DNA of 64,000 nucleotides from Oegoconia quadripuncta (lineage: Eukaryota; Arthropoda; Insecta; Lepidoptera; Autostichidae). Positions 55,825-64,000 of this stretch are shown here, piece by piece. Each line of letters starts with the position of its first letter. The stretch's first letter is position 1. The DNA is taken from assembly GCA_949316235.1 (NCBI GenBank), contig OX438755.1:20979151-21043150 (forward strand), read 5' to 3'. The translations under genes were made by a program, and so were the position numbers. The notes beneath the pieces are model-generated. The model was not told the origin of the DNA and did not search any database. It saw only the letters and a list, made by a program, of their open reading frames with translations.

Positions 55825-56315
55825 AAATCAAAATCAAAAAATGCTTTATTTTGTAGGTACACACAGGGTACACTTAAAATAGTCAGATTTAACATTTTTT
55901 AAGCTACTGCTTGTTCAAAAGCCACTTTTCCCCTGAGAAGAACAAGCAAGAAACTCGAGAGGTTGCTTTTTTTTAAAAAAAGGTTTTTATGTTACAAAAT
56001 TATCAATTATTATTATATAACATTTCATTATTAATTGTGAAATAGCCTGGTTACGCGAACGGGATGTTCATGTCCATGAATGTTTATCATCTAAATAATC
56101 TGATATTTTATAATATGCTTTCTTAATAAGTTTCCGTTTTATAGTATCTTTAAATTTATTGAAAGGAATATTTTGTATATCAACAGGAACCTTATTAAAA
56201 AAGCGTATACATAACCCTTTGAATGAATTACTGACTTTGCGGAGGCGACTTATGTGACCTGCAAGTTTATCTATATTTCTTGTAATGACATCATGTTTAT
56301 CACAATTTTTCCTAA
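55825..56315 (-). pseudogene. Jockey-like LINE C-terminus and 3' UTR, minus strand
   Basis: The A-tail side has AAAAATCAAAATCAAAAAAT; the UTR has CTTATTTTGTAGGTACACAC-type sequence and TTTCCCCTGAGAAGAACAAG. Further in, on the minus strand, the RT C-terminus reads IRFFNKVPVDIQNIPFNKF-like residues (compare 20450-20520). It stops about 90 bp before the exon 2 acceptor. Confidence 0.85.
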
Positions 56316-56404
56316 GTGATTAGCTCGACAGTACATTTGCCCAACATTTACCATTACCAGGAAAACAGAGGGTGCGGTAGTTCATAAAATCATCTGTATC
56401 ACAG

Positions 56405-56547
56405 GCTCGATCAGCAACATCGACGATGCGGAGTATGCGTGCAATGCGACTGCAGTGCGAAAAGTGATATCTGGGGTGGTGGGCGCCGCCTCCTCCGTCA
56501 CCTCAGTGCAGGTCGCCAACTTGCTGAGGCTTTTCAAGATCCCGCAG
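56405..56547 (+). CDS. mtt: mXR/mangetout-type class C GPCR, coding exon 2
   Basis: 143 bases. The first two complete Gly196 begun in exon 1; the rest encodes residues 197-243 in phase, ending on a codon boundary before GTGAGT. It continues the Venus-flytrap lobe 1: ISNIDDAEYACNATAVRKV, then ISGVVGAASSVTSVQVANLL and RLFKIPQ. Ser226 in GAASS corresponds to mGluR Ser145/Ser165, which contacts the ligand's alpha-carboxylate. VQVANLLRLF is close to vertebrate group II mGluRs. Asn209-Ala-Thr is an N-glycosylation sequon. Acceptor CTGTATCACAG|GC at 56404; donor CCGCAG|GTGAGT at 56547. Confidence 0.93.
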
Positions 56548-56599
56548 GTGAGTCACCCATTCTAACAAAAGTTTACTAAAGAACAAAGTAAATCGTTTT

Positions 56600-56835
56600 C
56601 TGTTTAAGAAAGAAAGAAAGAAACTATTTATTCGACACATATACAACCAATTGTTAGGCAAATAAAATAACAGAACACTTAGACATGTGTCGCAGCAGCG
56701 AAAGGGAAACGACTCAGCTATATGCTGAGCTTATAAGAGCTCAGCGCTGGTTTACTGTCGCACCCAGAGCAGACGAGTTACCGTCGCTAGTTGCATAAAG
56801 ACAGGATATTCCTGTCAAAGGAATAAAAATGTGCT
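56600..56835 (-). mobile_element. LINE 3' region, minus strand, with (GAAA)n
   Basis: AAGAAAGAAAGAAAGAAACT at the tail side followed by TTATTCGACACATATACAAC, GTGTCGCAGCAGCGAAAGGG and AGCGCTGGTTTACTGTCGCA. A 5'-truncated LINE 3' UTR. Confidence 0.55.
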
Positions 56836-56880
56836 ATGTATATTAAATAAATACATAAAGATACTTGTTATGTGACTATA

Positions 56881-57018
56881 AAAAAAAGAAATGATGTAAA
56901 TGATGTAGACGAAGTTGTCATTTGTTTGGTATTTTGTATATATATATATATATATATACAAAATTTACCAAACAAATGACAACTTCGTCTACATCATTTA
57001 CATCATTTCTTTTTTTTT
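56881..57018. repeat. Near-perfect 60-bp inverted repeat in intron 2
   Basis: The left arm (A-run, GAAATGATGTAAATGATGTA, GACGAAGTTGTCATTTGTTT, GGTATTTTGTATA) and right arm (TATACAAAATTTACCAAACA, AATGACAACTTCGTCTACAT, CATTTACATCATTTC, T-run) pair with a single small gap. A pure (TA)n loop of about 20 bases separates them. Confidence 0.9.
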
Positions 57019-57179
57019 TAGCATGTGAGCTTATAGCCAATGCTACGTAAAACTGTCATAAAACTTATCCTAAAAGGGAGAGAGCCGGGTGATGCTCGAC
57101 TCCCTTGTTATAATAAATCAGCCAACGCCAGATCGCAGTGAGCCATTAAGGTGGGATAGCAATTAGCCGAAACTCTAGT

Positions 57180-57450
57180 ATCATCATTAGCCCACACTAG
57201 TCCACGCTAGAGATAGGCCCCACACGAGTCCCAATGTCCATCCAGTCGAGGAAAGTTTGCCGGCAGCTATCCCATTTCAGATATTTTAAATCAGCGTTAA
57301 CTAAGTCGGCGACTTTTGTTCTCTAGCGGATCGTGTCATTCTCATTCCTGTCTCTCTTCTCATGATGGACTGAGTGATTATAGTGGAGTTATCATATGGT
57401 CCACATTTCAGCCTAATAAGTCATAACGGGTAGGATGTACTGATTAAAAA
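57180..57450 (-). mobile_element. Antisense LINE relic
   Basis: CCCACACTAGTCCACGCTAG, AGATAGGCCCCACACGAGTC and GCGGATCGTGTCATTCTCAT have the style of an antisense RTE-group LINE. No protein is readable. Confidence 0.35.
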
Positions 57451-57454
57451 CTCA

Positions 57455-58370
57455 CGGCTTCAGATTCTATGGAATTGAGTGGATATTGCATAACTGGCGC
57501 AGTAAAAGGCTACTCTAGACAAAAGTATGTGAATCAGATCTTCGATAGCTCAGTGGGATACAGAAATGATTAATGCAGCACTCACCGGTAGCCGGCTGAG
57601 CTCCTGGGGGCTTCGAGCCAGTATGACGAGCGGTTCGGGCGAATCTTTATTAGTACTATCGGTGATTTGCGTTAAGGTTTGGTAATCCCGTGTAGAATTT
57701 GAATGGTGTTTGGATATTTTGAAACGGAACATGGATCATACCGGCATACGCAGCGCCAAAATTTTATTACGAACTTATTTTTGAAGGGAGAATTATGCCG
57801 TTAAGTGGCGTGACGAATGTCGCGAACCGAATAAGTCAGGAGGGCTTGTAAGCTCGTAAACATGGCTTAACATTTTAAGTAGCTCTGTAGAAATTTAGAT
57901 TTAATGGCTAGTTATCATAGATATATAATAAACCGTATCACTCGCGTGCGTTTGATTTAAGTTATGATTTTAACATCCTATATTTACCACATGAGCAATA
58001 AATGATATGACTAACAAAAGAGTATATCAACACACATACCGCTGTCCCGTTGGGAATCGAATCCGATCTTGTTAAAATTGAGCCAAGTTCTAAGTTGTTT
58101 ATGACTGCTAGCTCCGTGCATTACAATTTGCAAAGGAACGCGAACAAATCCTAATGTACGTCAATTTATTGGTCGTTTGTGCGTTCAATTCAGAATTTAA
58201 CATAGGAACTGCACTGTAATGGCGCTTGTTTGCATGAGCAACTCGAAAATGGTTTTTATTTAAATTACCTCAATTGAAATTATTCAAAATGCAGTCAAGA
58301 AATTCAAATTGGTTAGAAGTTTGAGCTGGTAATTTTTATTGAGATAAGTGCCATATCTCAAAAAGAGTAC
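57455..58370. other. Intronic, no recognisable element
   Basis: A possible SINE-D head stub at 57541 (TCGATAGCTCAGTGGGATAC); otherwise unassigned. Confidence 0.4.
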
Positions 58371-58374
58371 CAAT

Positions 58375-58492
58375 TTCTTTTATACACAACGGTTCAGCAC
58401 TTTGAATCACACTGAAATTAAATTTAGGTGAGGTCGAAGGAAGAAATGCAATAATCTAGAACACCAGCCATCTTATCTCAAATGGCCGGAAC
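58375..58492 (-). mobile_element. Degenerate SINE-C fragment
   Basis: ATACACAACGGTTCAGCACT, GTGAGGTCGAAGGAAGAAAT, CCATCTTATCTCAAATGGCC. Recognisable order but heavily decayed. Confidence 0.55.
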
Positions 58493-58781
58493 TTGTCTTC
58501 CTGACGAAGATGTCCCTACGGCGACCCATCTCATTTTACTCCCACAATGCTGCCCGTCAACTGGCATAAAGATCAAAATCAGTGTCACGAGGTAACAAGG
58601 TCTGCCTTGTTTCGTGTGTCTTTTAAAGGCTAAACCTATATTGTAGTGCCTTAGCTACGACCCATGGCATACTGAGTTGGACACCATTTTGGCACTATTT
58701 TATAACGATGAGAAATAGATGGAAAACATCATATCCTGTTCTTTAGCCTGATCAAGTAATAACTATTCTCTAGTATTGAGT

Positions 58782-59109
58782 TTTTTTTAATGCACATCGG
58801 GTTGGTACTTGACCTCAATCACACCTGATGTTAAGTGAAGATGAGGTCGAAGGTGGAAGCGTACCCGGAAAACCCAACACATTTGGGGGACTGGCTATCT
58901 TATCTCTGACAACCGGAACACAACAATGCCATTAACATTTCTGCTTGGCGGCAGATTTAGATAAGGTGATGGTAGCTAGCCAGGCGGACATTTGAAATGA
59001 CCTACCACCAACCAAACCGAGTACTTAAACATGTACCCCGTTGGGGATCGACCCGCGACCTCCGAATCGTAAACCCAATGTTGTTTACATTGAGCCACGG
59101 AGGCGGTTA
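58782..59109 (-). mobile_element. SINE-C copy, minus strand
   Basis: Full-length copy 80 bp before exon 3: ATGCACATCGGGTTGGTACT, GGCGGCAGATTTAGATAAGG, GAGCCACGGAGGCGGTT. Confidence 0.9.
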
Positions 59110-59191
59110 AAGTTAAAGGTGAGTTAAAGAAAGCATTCAATCACGATTAAAACGTCTGAACTGGATCTCTAACGTGACTATCCCTAACCAG

Positions 59192-59362
59192 GTGTCATTC
59201 TTCTCAACATCACCGGAGCTGTCTAATAAGGCTCGCTTCGAGTACTTCACGCGGACCATCCCGTCGGATCTGCACCAAGTTCGCGCCATGGTCGAGATTG
59301 TGAAGAAGCTCGGCTGGAGCTACGTCTCTATCATCTATGAGGAGTCCAGTTATGGGATAAAG
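59192..59362 (+). CDS. mtt: mXR/mangetout-type class C GPCR, coding exon 3
   Basis: 171 bases, residues 244-300, codon-aligned at both ends. It continues lobe 1 and the hinge of the Venus-flytrap domain: VSFFSTSPELSNKARFEYF, TRTIPSDLHQVRAMVEIVKK, and LGWSYVSIIYEESSYGIK. Thr249, Asp269 and Tyr297 align with mGluR2 Thr168, Asp188 and Tyr216, which bind the amino-acid alpha groups of the ligand. Acceptor CCCTAACCAG|GTG at 59191; donor AAAG|GTTTGA, a weaker consensus, at 59362. The rest of the binding domain, the cysteine-rich domain and the seven membrane segments are not found before 64000, so the gene runs past the window. Confidence 0.93.
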
Positions 59363-59414
59363 GTTTGATATATTACTTTTATTCATAATAATTATCATCA
59401 TCGCCATCGTTCAA

Positions 59415-59625
59415 AAGAGACAAACCTTCTGAGTTTCTCGCTAGCTCTTCTCAGCCAGAGGTAGTTTAAAAAACAAATGGCGTACATAAGTGCATATTGC
59501 ATTGCCTATATGAATAAATGATTTTCATTTCATTTCATTTCATTTCATTTCATTTCGTTTCGTTTCGTTTCGTTTCGTTTCGTTCCGTTTCGTTTCATTT
59601 CATTTCAGTTCATTTTATTCTTCCT
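59415..59625 (+). mobile_element. LINE 3' UTR with (CATTT)n/(CGTTT)n tail
   Basis: AGAGACAAACCTTCTGAGTT, TCTCGCTAGCTCTTCTCAGC and GCCTATATGAATAAATGATT (polyadenylation signal) followed by a pentamer array at 59527-59612. It lies 50 bp after exon 3. Confidence 0.7.
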
Positions 59626-59747
59626 TAAAAATGCATAACATGTCAGTGTAGTAGCAAAAGGCTTTCGGAAACACAAGTCCGTCAACCTCATAAAACCGGT
59701 TTTCGATATTTCAGACAAATACGCATATTTGCTGATGATATGGATTT

Positions 59748-59983
59748 GACGACCGATTGGTGTAGCGGATAGTGATCCTGTCAGCGAAACCAACGGTTGC
59801 GGGTTCGAATCCCGCGACGGGTAAATGTTTGTGTGATGAATATGAACATTTATTCCTGAGTCATGGATGTTTATATAAATATTTATGTATGTTTATCCGT
59901 TATCTAGTATCCATAGTAAAAGCTTTGCTTAGTTTGGGACTAGATGATTGGTGTAAGTGTCGGAAATATTTATTTATTTATAA
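59748..59983 (+). mobile_element. SINE-A copy, + strand
   Basis: Full-length: GACGACCGATTGGTGTAGCG, GGTTCGAATCCCGCGACGGG, GTATCCATAGTAAAAGCTTT, ATATTTATTTATTTAT. Confidence 0.9.
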
Positions 59984-60244
59984 AAAAATCAAATCAAATC
60001 AAAATCAAATATAACGATAAATATATGATTTCACTCAAACAGCTTTTTTTTTATTTTCAAAGAACATAAAAGGTGCATCAGAGCAATGTGCAATTTAAAA
60101 ATAACTGACAATTGTAAACCTTACTTCAAATCTTTGAAACTTTGCTTAGCTTTTTTATATATGAAGTGGCTCTTTTTGTCAAAAGTAATAGCCATCTCTT
60201 TGTGTCTGTTTCACAAGTCCACAATATGAATTTAATGGACAGGC

Positions 60245-60553
60245 AACACATACACAACGCGTTAGCATTTGACCTCAATCACACCTGATGTTAAGTGAAG
60301 ATGAGACCGAAGGTGGAAGCGTACTGACCCGGAAACCCCAACACATTTGGAGGACTGGTATATCTTATCTCTGACAACCGGAACACAACAATGTTATTAA
60401 TATTGCTGTTTGGCGGCTGATTTAGATAAGATGGTGGTAGCTAGCCAGGCGGACATTTAAAATCCCCTACCACCAACCAAACCGAGTACTAAACATGTAC
60501 CCCGCTGTGGGTCGAACCCGCGACCTCCGATTCTTAAACCCACGGAGGCAGTT
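60245..60553 (-). mobile_element. SINE-C copy, minus strand
   Basis: ACACAACGCGTTAGCATTTG through CGAACCCGCGACCTCCGATT. A deletion removes part of the head before CACGGAGGCAGTT. Confidence 0.85.
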
Positions 60554-60555
60554 AA

Positions 60556-60745
60556 AGCTCTGTTTGACGGTTTCTACAACAGCAATATTGCACAAAATAT
60601 TGCATATTTGCTTCGCACCCAAAATATTTAATAAAATACCTTGCTCCATAAAATACGATTCCCTTCCTGTCTTTAAATTGGTAGATAGATGTTATTATAC
60701 TATACAAGAATATTTTATTGACAAAGACATTTTAATAATTATTTA
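60556..60745 (+). pseudogene. Jockey-like LINE C-terminal fragment
   Basis: The frame reads ICFAPKIFNKIPCSIKYDSL, then FKLVDRCYYTIQEYFIDKD and a stop at 60744. This matches the 'FNKIP..IK...FK....YY...F..D' end of the LINE families above. It lacks a 3' UTR because a SINE follows directly. Confidence 0.65.
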
Positions 60746-60747
60746 GG

Positions 60748-61060
60748 CGATGACCGATTGGTGTAGTGGACAGTAAGGGGTAAATGTTTGTGTAATGAAT
60801 ACCAACATTTATTCCGAGTCATGGATGTTTATATAAATATTTATGTTTATCCGTTATCTTCGAAGGGGAAGACCTAGGCGTAATTACTTTGACCAAGTGA
60901 AAAAAAAGGTGAATGTCGTGTCGTACCAAGAGGTTAAAACGAGGCAGAAAGTAGAGACGTGGTCATTACTCCACCGACAAGAGCATAGCTCTTAAATTGA
61001 AGAAGAAGATCCATTATCTAGCATCCATATTACAAGCTTTGCTTAGTTTGGAACTAGATT
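60748..61060 (+). mobile_element. SINE-A interrupted by a LINE fragment
   Basis: Head and body at 60748-60860 (the head has lost the B box region). The body resumes at 61011 (TCCATTATCTAGCATCCATA...GTTTGGAACTAGAT). 60861-61010 (TCGAAGGGGAAGACCTAGGC ... AGCATAGCTCTTAAATTGAA) is foreign and has the style of a lepidopteran RTE-type LINE coding end. Part of TTATCT/TCCATTATCT borders both sides. Confidence 0.75.
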
Positions 61061-61107
61061 ATTTCAGGCTACTTATTATTATTTCTATATTTTTCATTTT
61101 ATTTCTA

Positions 61108-61520
61108 TTAGGTCCTTACCTATGAAATTGGCGTTTTGTATGAAGAATTTCGTTAAGACTGTTTTCTCCATACAAACATTTTTGATTTTTTTTGAGAACG
61201 GCAATCCAAATTTAGCTAAACTTTGTGAGTATTATCGGATAACATTAAGTTAATTATAGGCAGAGTTAATTTTTAAAAGTAACCGCTTTATAAAAGTTTC
61301 AGGGAATTTAATAAATGATGACATGAAAAGAGCTCTGTTCAAATTTTTTTATTATGTCATTTAGCCCAGAAATTAAAAAATATTTCATGTGAAACCTTGA
61401 AATAATATTCCATTTTCCAAATAAAAAACAAATTTGGATATAGCTTTGAAAATCGCAGGAATTGGTACATATGATTAACGAAGAAAAAAAACTCCAATTT
61501 CATAGGTAATAAAGACCCAA
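61108..61520 (+). mobile_element. Mariner-like MITE H, copy 3
   Basis: 413 bp: TTAGGTCCTTACCTATGAAA to AAAGACCCAA, TA on both sides. It aligns through its length with copies 1 and 2 but has a different right flank. Confidence 0.85.
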
Positions 61521-61599
61521 TATATTCTTCATTTTAATTTGAAATTTTGTAATTTGATATTATAATATTTTAAAATTCTATATAATTATTTCTTGTCCT

Positions 61600-61983
61600 G
61601 TTCCGGTCCGGTCCTGCGCTGTCCTTATCTAGTAGCAACCCGCGAACTTTACCAAATCGTCGTTCCACCTTCTGGGGGGCTCGGAGAGCCGCTGCGTCTT
61701 CCGGTGCGTGGTCGCCACTCGAGAACCTTTCCGCCCCAACGACCTTCGATCAATGGCTGCTGCCTGTTGCTGGATAAAGACCTACCCCAAGGTACTCCAC
61801 AACGATCGGTCCTGCACTGCCCGTATCCTGCGGCTTCCCGCGATCTTTGCCAATTGGTCCGTCCACCTCGTGGGGGGTTTGCCCATACTGCGTCTTCCTG
61901 TGCGTGGTCGCCACTCTAGAACCGCCCCGCCCCAAAGGCCGTCGGTCCTACCAGCAATGTGCCCCGTCCACTGCCACTTAAGG
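61600..61983 (-). pseudogene. RTE-like LINE, C-terminal part, internally duplicated
   Basis: The minus-strand reading starting near 61983 gives KWQWTGHIAGRTDGLWGG, then LEWRPRTGRRSMGKPPTRWT and QDRSLW. This is the extreme C-terminus of RTE-group LINE polymerases. The same block occurs twice in tandem (about 61610-61745 and 61765-61925), so the relic was duplicated. It is the continuation of the reading at 62396-62600, separated by an inserted CR1-like LINE. Confidence 0.75.
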
Positions 61984-62395
61984 TTTTTTTTTTATATGAG
62001 AGGGCGGCAAACGAGCATGCGGGTCACCTGATGGAAAGCAATCACCTCCGCTTATGGACACCCGCAACACCAAAAGGGTCACAGATGCGTTGCCGGCCTT
62101 TGAGGAAGGTGTAGGCTCGTTTCTTGAAGGTTCCAATGTCGTACTCGTTCGGGAATACCGCTGCCGGAAGTCCGTTCCACAGGGTGGTCGTACGTGGTAA
62201 GAAGTTTCTTGAGAAACGTACAGTGGTAGACTTCCACTCATCCAGGTGATGTGGATGGAAATTTAATTTTCGGCGAGAAGTGTATCGGCTAAATTGAGCA
62301 ATCTTCGCAACGCCAGGGGATCCAGTCGGTCAGTGAGACTCTCTTGGCCGACAATTCGGACTGCGCGACGTTGAACGCGGTCAAAAGGAAGAAGC
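61984..62395 (-). pseudogene. CR1-like LINE inserted into RTE-like LINE
   Basis: T-run at 61985 is the A-tail; then the antisense of GRQRICDTFG, FKKRAYIFLK, LPAAVFP and, at the upstream end, QLLPFDRVQRRAVRIVGQES and [12 protein letters not shown]. Part of the middle is deleted near 62265-62300. It is the same family as 24629-24998 and is bounded by AACTTGAGT / AACCTTAAGT-like sequence. Confidence 0.8.
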
Positions 62396-62610
62396 TGGTA
62401 CTCAAGTTTGGCAACTCTTCGGGCTATATCGGTCACATTGGTTTTCCTGGGGATCTCCTCATTTCTGATTCGGTCCCGCAGGGAGACTTTAAGCATAGCT
62501 CTCTCCATTGCCCTTTGGGTGACCTTGAGCCTTCTTATGAGACCCATAGTGATCGACCACGTTTCAGATCCACATTTCATCACTGGCAACACACACTGAT
62601 CAAATTAGAA
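62396..62610 (-). pseudogene. RTE-like LINE, upstream part
   Basis: The minus-strand reading PVMKCGSETWSITMGLIRRL, then KVTQRAMERAMLKVSLRDRI and TNVTDIARRVAKL. This is the post-palm 'YG.ETW...' motif and following block of RTE-group reverse transcriptases. No YxDD upstream; truncated at about 62610. Confidence 0.8.
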
Positions 62611-62614
62611 TTAA

Positions 62615-63255
62615 AATTATTTTATTTGCTCAGACCATGGTATACAATGATGACAAGGGAAAAAGGTGAACATTCATGTTTTGCCACAATTACAATGGCA
62701 TGCAAATATTTGATTAGGTAAGTACTTATAATTAGGTTCAACAAGCATCTACTTTAATTCTAAATATTCTTTTACATTATAAAATACGTTGTCATGAAGC
62801 CATTTACATAACTTTCAACTGCAAAGACTTTCGTCTTGAGACATTGTGGTATTTGGGACGAGAAGGTGTTACATAGCTTCCCAAACGCTGTACTCACCGT
62901 AGACCACAAGAATTACACATCAGAACGTAATCGTTATCAACGAAATTATGTAATAGAGCCGCCTGGTCCACATATTCATTTTAAGCCAGTAAAACACTCT
63001 GCAAATTAATATCAATGATTATTGCTCTCATGAAGAATAGTAATGTATACCTATACAAAAACATCATCGGCAAAAAGTAGCCAAGATCACTCTGATCACA
63101 TTTATTTATCATCATACGTTTATTTTCATCCAAAAAGGTCGGATATAAATTTCCGAATTCAGTCATGTAAAATAATAATAATAAATAAAAGGTACCTATT
63201 TATTCACCACAAAGTTAATTTAACAAGTAATTAATTGATAATAAATTAGGTCAAA
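62615..63255. other. Intronic, mostly unassigned
   Basis: Contains a short fragment (ACATCAGAACGTAATCGTTA, 62917-62960) of the MITE seen at 20033 and 24458. No exon of the receptor is visible. Confidence 0.5.
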
Positions 63256-63261
63256 CTGTGA

Positions 63262-63345
63262 TGAAAAGGTAGGGACTCAGCAGATTTGCTGATTTTCAGG
63301 CCCCCCCAAGTAGAGTAGTTGCTGCCACCAAGGAATTAATTACTA
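63262..63345. repeat. Dispersed repeat F, reverse copy
   Basis: AGGTAGGGACTCAGCAGATT and GAGTAGTTGCTGCCACCAAG. Reverse of 21046-21120. Confidence 0.6.
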
Positions 63346-63499
63346 TTACTCTATGAATAAATTTAAACATTAACTAAAAGTAAACAAAAACGAAAATCTA
63401 TATCAAAAATCAACTCAAAAACAACTGCAAGTGATAAACCATAAAAAGCTAGACACGAGAAGGTATCATAAATAGGTAGGTATTTGATAAAATTTCAAT

Positions 63500-64000
63500 A
63501 CTTATGAGTGAATGTGCGAGTGAATTTAATTGTTCTCAAATTATTATTACTAATTTAACAAATTTAAATCATATCCGAATTATACTGGCAAAGAAACACC
63601 CGTCTAAGAAACTATTTATGTTAAAAGGATATTTTAAGAAACTTAATATACAGCCACTTCCTTGTTTGTATATTTACGAATGTGCTACTTTTGCCAAAGT
63701 AAACTTAGATAAATTCAAATTTCATAGCCGTGAGAGAAAATCAAAATCAAAATCAAAAATATTTTATTCAATGTAGGATACAAAAATATCACTTATTGAA
63801 AGTCAACATGCTATTTTTCTTTTTTTAACTACATCGCTTCACAAGGTGTTATGGTTAGGGAGAAGAAGCGACAAGAAACTCCGAGAATTTGTGATCAAAT
63901 GATGTTACTCCCTTGTAAAACTATTTTATTCTCTAAAAGCGTATACTGCAGAATTCCCCACATCTATAATAAGATTCCAAAATTGATTAGAGAAGCGCCT
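63500..64000 (+). pseudogene. Jockey-like LINE RT C-terminus, split and running off the window
   Basis: The + strand frame reads GYFKKLNIQPLPCLYIYECA, TFAKVNLDKFKFHSR up to about 63732. After an inserted minus-strand LINE end (63735-63883) it resumes as YCRIPHIYNKIPKLIREA at 63945-64000, the usual next motif of this group. It continues beyond 64000. Confidence 0.7.
63735..63883 (-). mobile_element. Short LINE 3' end inserted in another LINE
   Basis: AAAATCAAAATCAAAATCAA, AATATTTTATTCAATGTAGG ... GAGAAGAAGCGACAAGAAAC. Apparently identical to 28041-28188. GAGA borders both sides. Confidence 0.85.

Larger units (their letters stand above)
48866..56404 (+). other. Receptor intron 1 (7,539 bp)
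   Basis: Runs from the GTTAGT donor to the TCTGTATCACAG acceptor. It joins codon 196 as G|GC (Gly), so the intron is in phase 1. The intron is filled with LINE and SINE copies, a fold-back element, a possible LTR fragment and a TA-flanked MITE, each listed separately. Confidence 0.85.
56548..59191 (+). other. Receptor intron 2 (2,644 bp)
   Basis: Phase 0 intron from GTGAGT to CCCTAACCAG. It contains a LINE tail, the 56881-57018 inverted repeat, antisense LINE relics and two SINE-C copies. Confidence 0.9.

Noticed and set aside
59363..64000. Search for the next receptor exon
   Set aside because: I looked for the expected Venus-flytrap continuation (FEELE/CIA..E..V) in all + frames and found only SINE, LINE and MITE sequence.

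Overview
This is a eukaryotic, non-coding-rich window. It is very probably from a moth or butterfly (Lepidoptera). It is AT-rich, has no bacterial-style gene packing, and is dominated by many interspersed copies of tRNA-headed SINEs, 5'-truncated non-LTR (LINE) retrotransposons with Jockey-, CR1-, RTE- and R1-like C-termini, MITEs, and short Helitron-like elements ending CTAG. The lepidopteran call rests on the style of these repeats and on an insect-type receptor gene. The species cannot be named from the sequence alone.

The one host gene I can support lies on the + strand between about 48.2 and 59.4 kb: the first three coding exons (48280-48865, 56405-56547, 59192-59362) of a class C GPCR of the metabotropic glutamate receptor family. 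All three junctions have GT/AG sites and compatible phases. Together they give 300 continuous residues: a signal peptide, a His/Lys-rich leader, and the first lobe of the Venus-flytrap ligand-binding domain. The alpha-amino-acid contact residues are kept (Ser226, Thr249, Asp269, Tyr297), but the arginines that hold glutamate's gamma-carboxylate are replaced (Gly145, Ala149). That pattern points to the insect mXR/mangetout (L-canavanine-responsive) receptor rather than a true glutamate receptor. The gene continues past 64000, and at least one 5' non-coding exon is implied upstream of 48206.

Everything else supported here is mobile DNA or its remains. Positions 1-48200 are intergenic or 5' intron sequence. 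They hold an OTU-protease-like fragment, a 290-bp tandem duplication, two Helitron-like elements, four SINE families (called A-D here), several LINE families, and several MITE families. The MITEs include a TTAA-flanked piggyBac-like one, a TA-flanked mariner-like one present in three copies, and a three-copy fold-back family. The two receptor introns (7.5 and 2.6 kb) are packed with LINE and SINE copies, plus two long inverted repeats at 50761-50939 and 56881-57018.

Many elements are nested. The richest case is at 24266-25630: a SINE is split by a TA-flanked DNA transposon that itself carries a MITE, a CR1-like LINE and another SINE. These nests give a relative chronology. I found no rRNA, functional tRNA, CRISPR array or bacterial operon.
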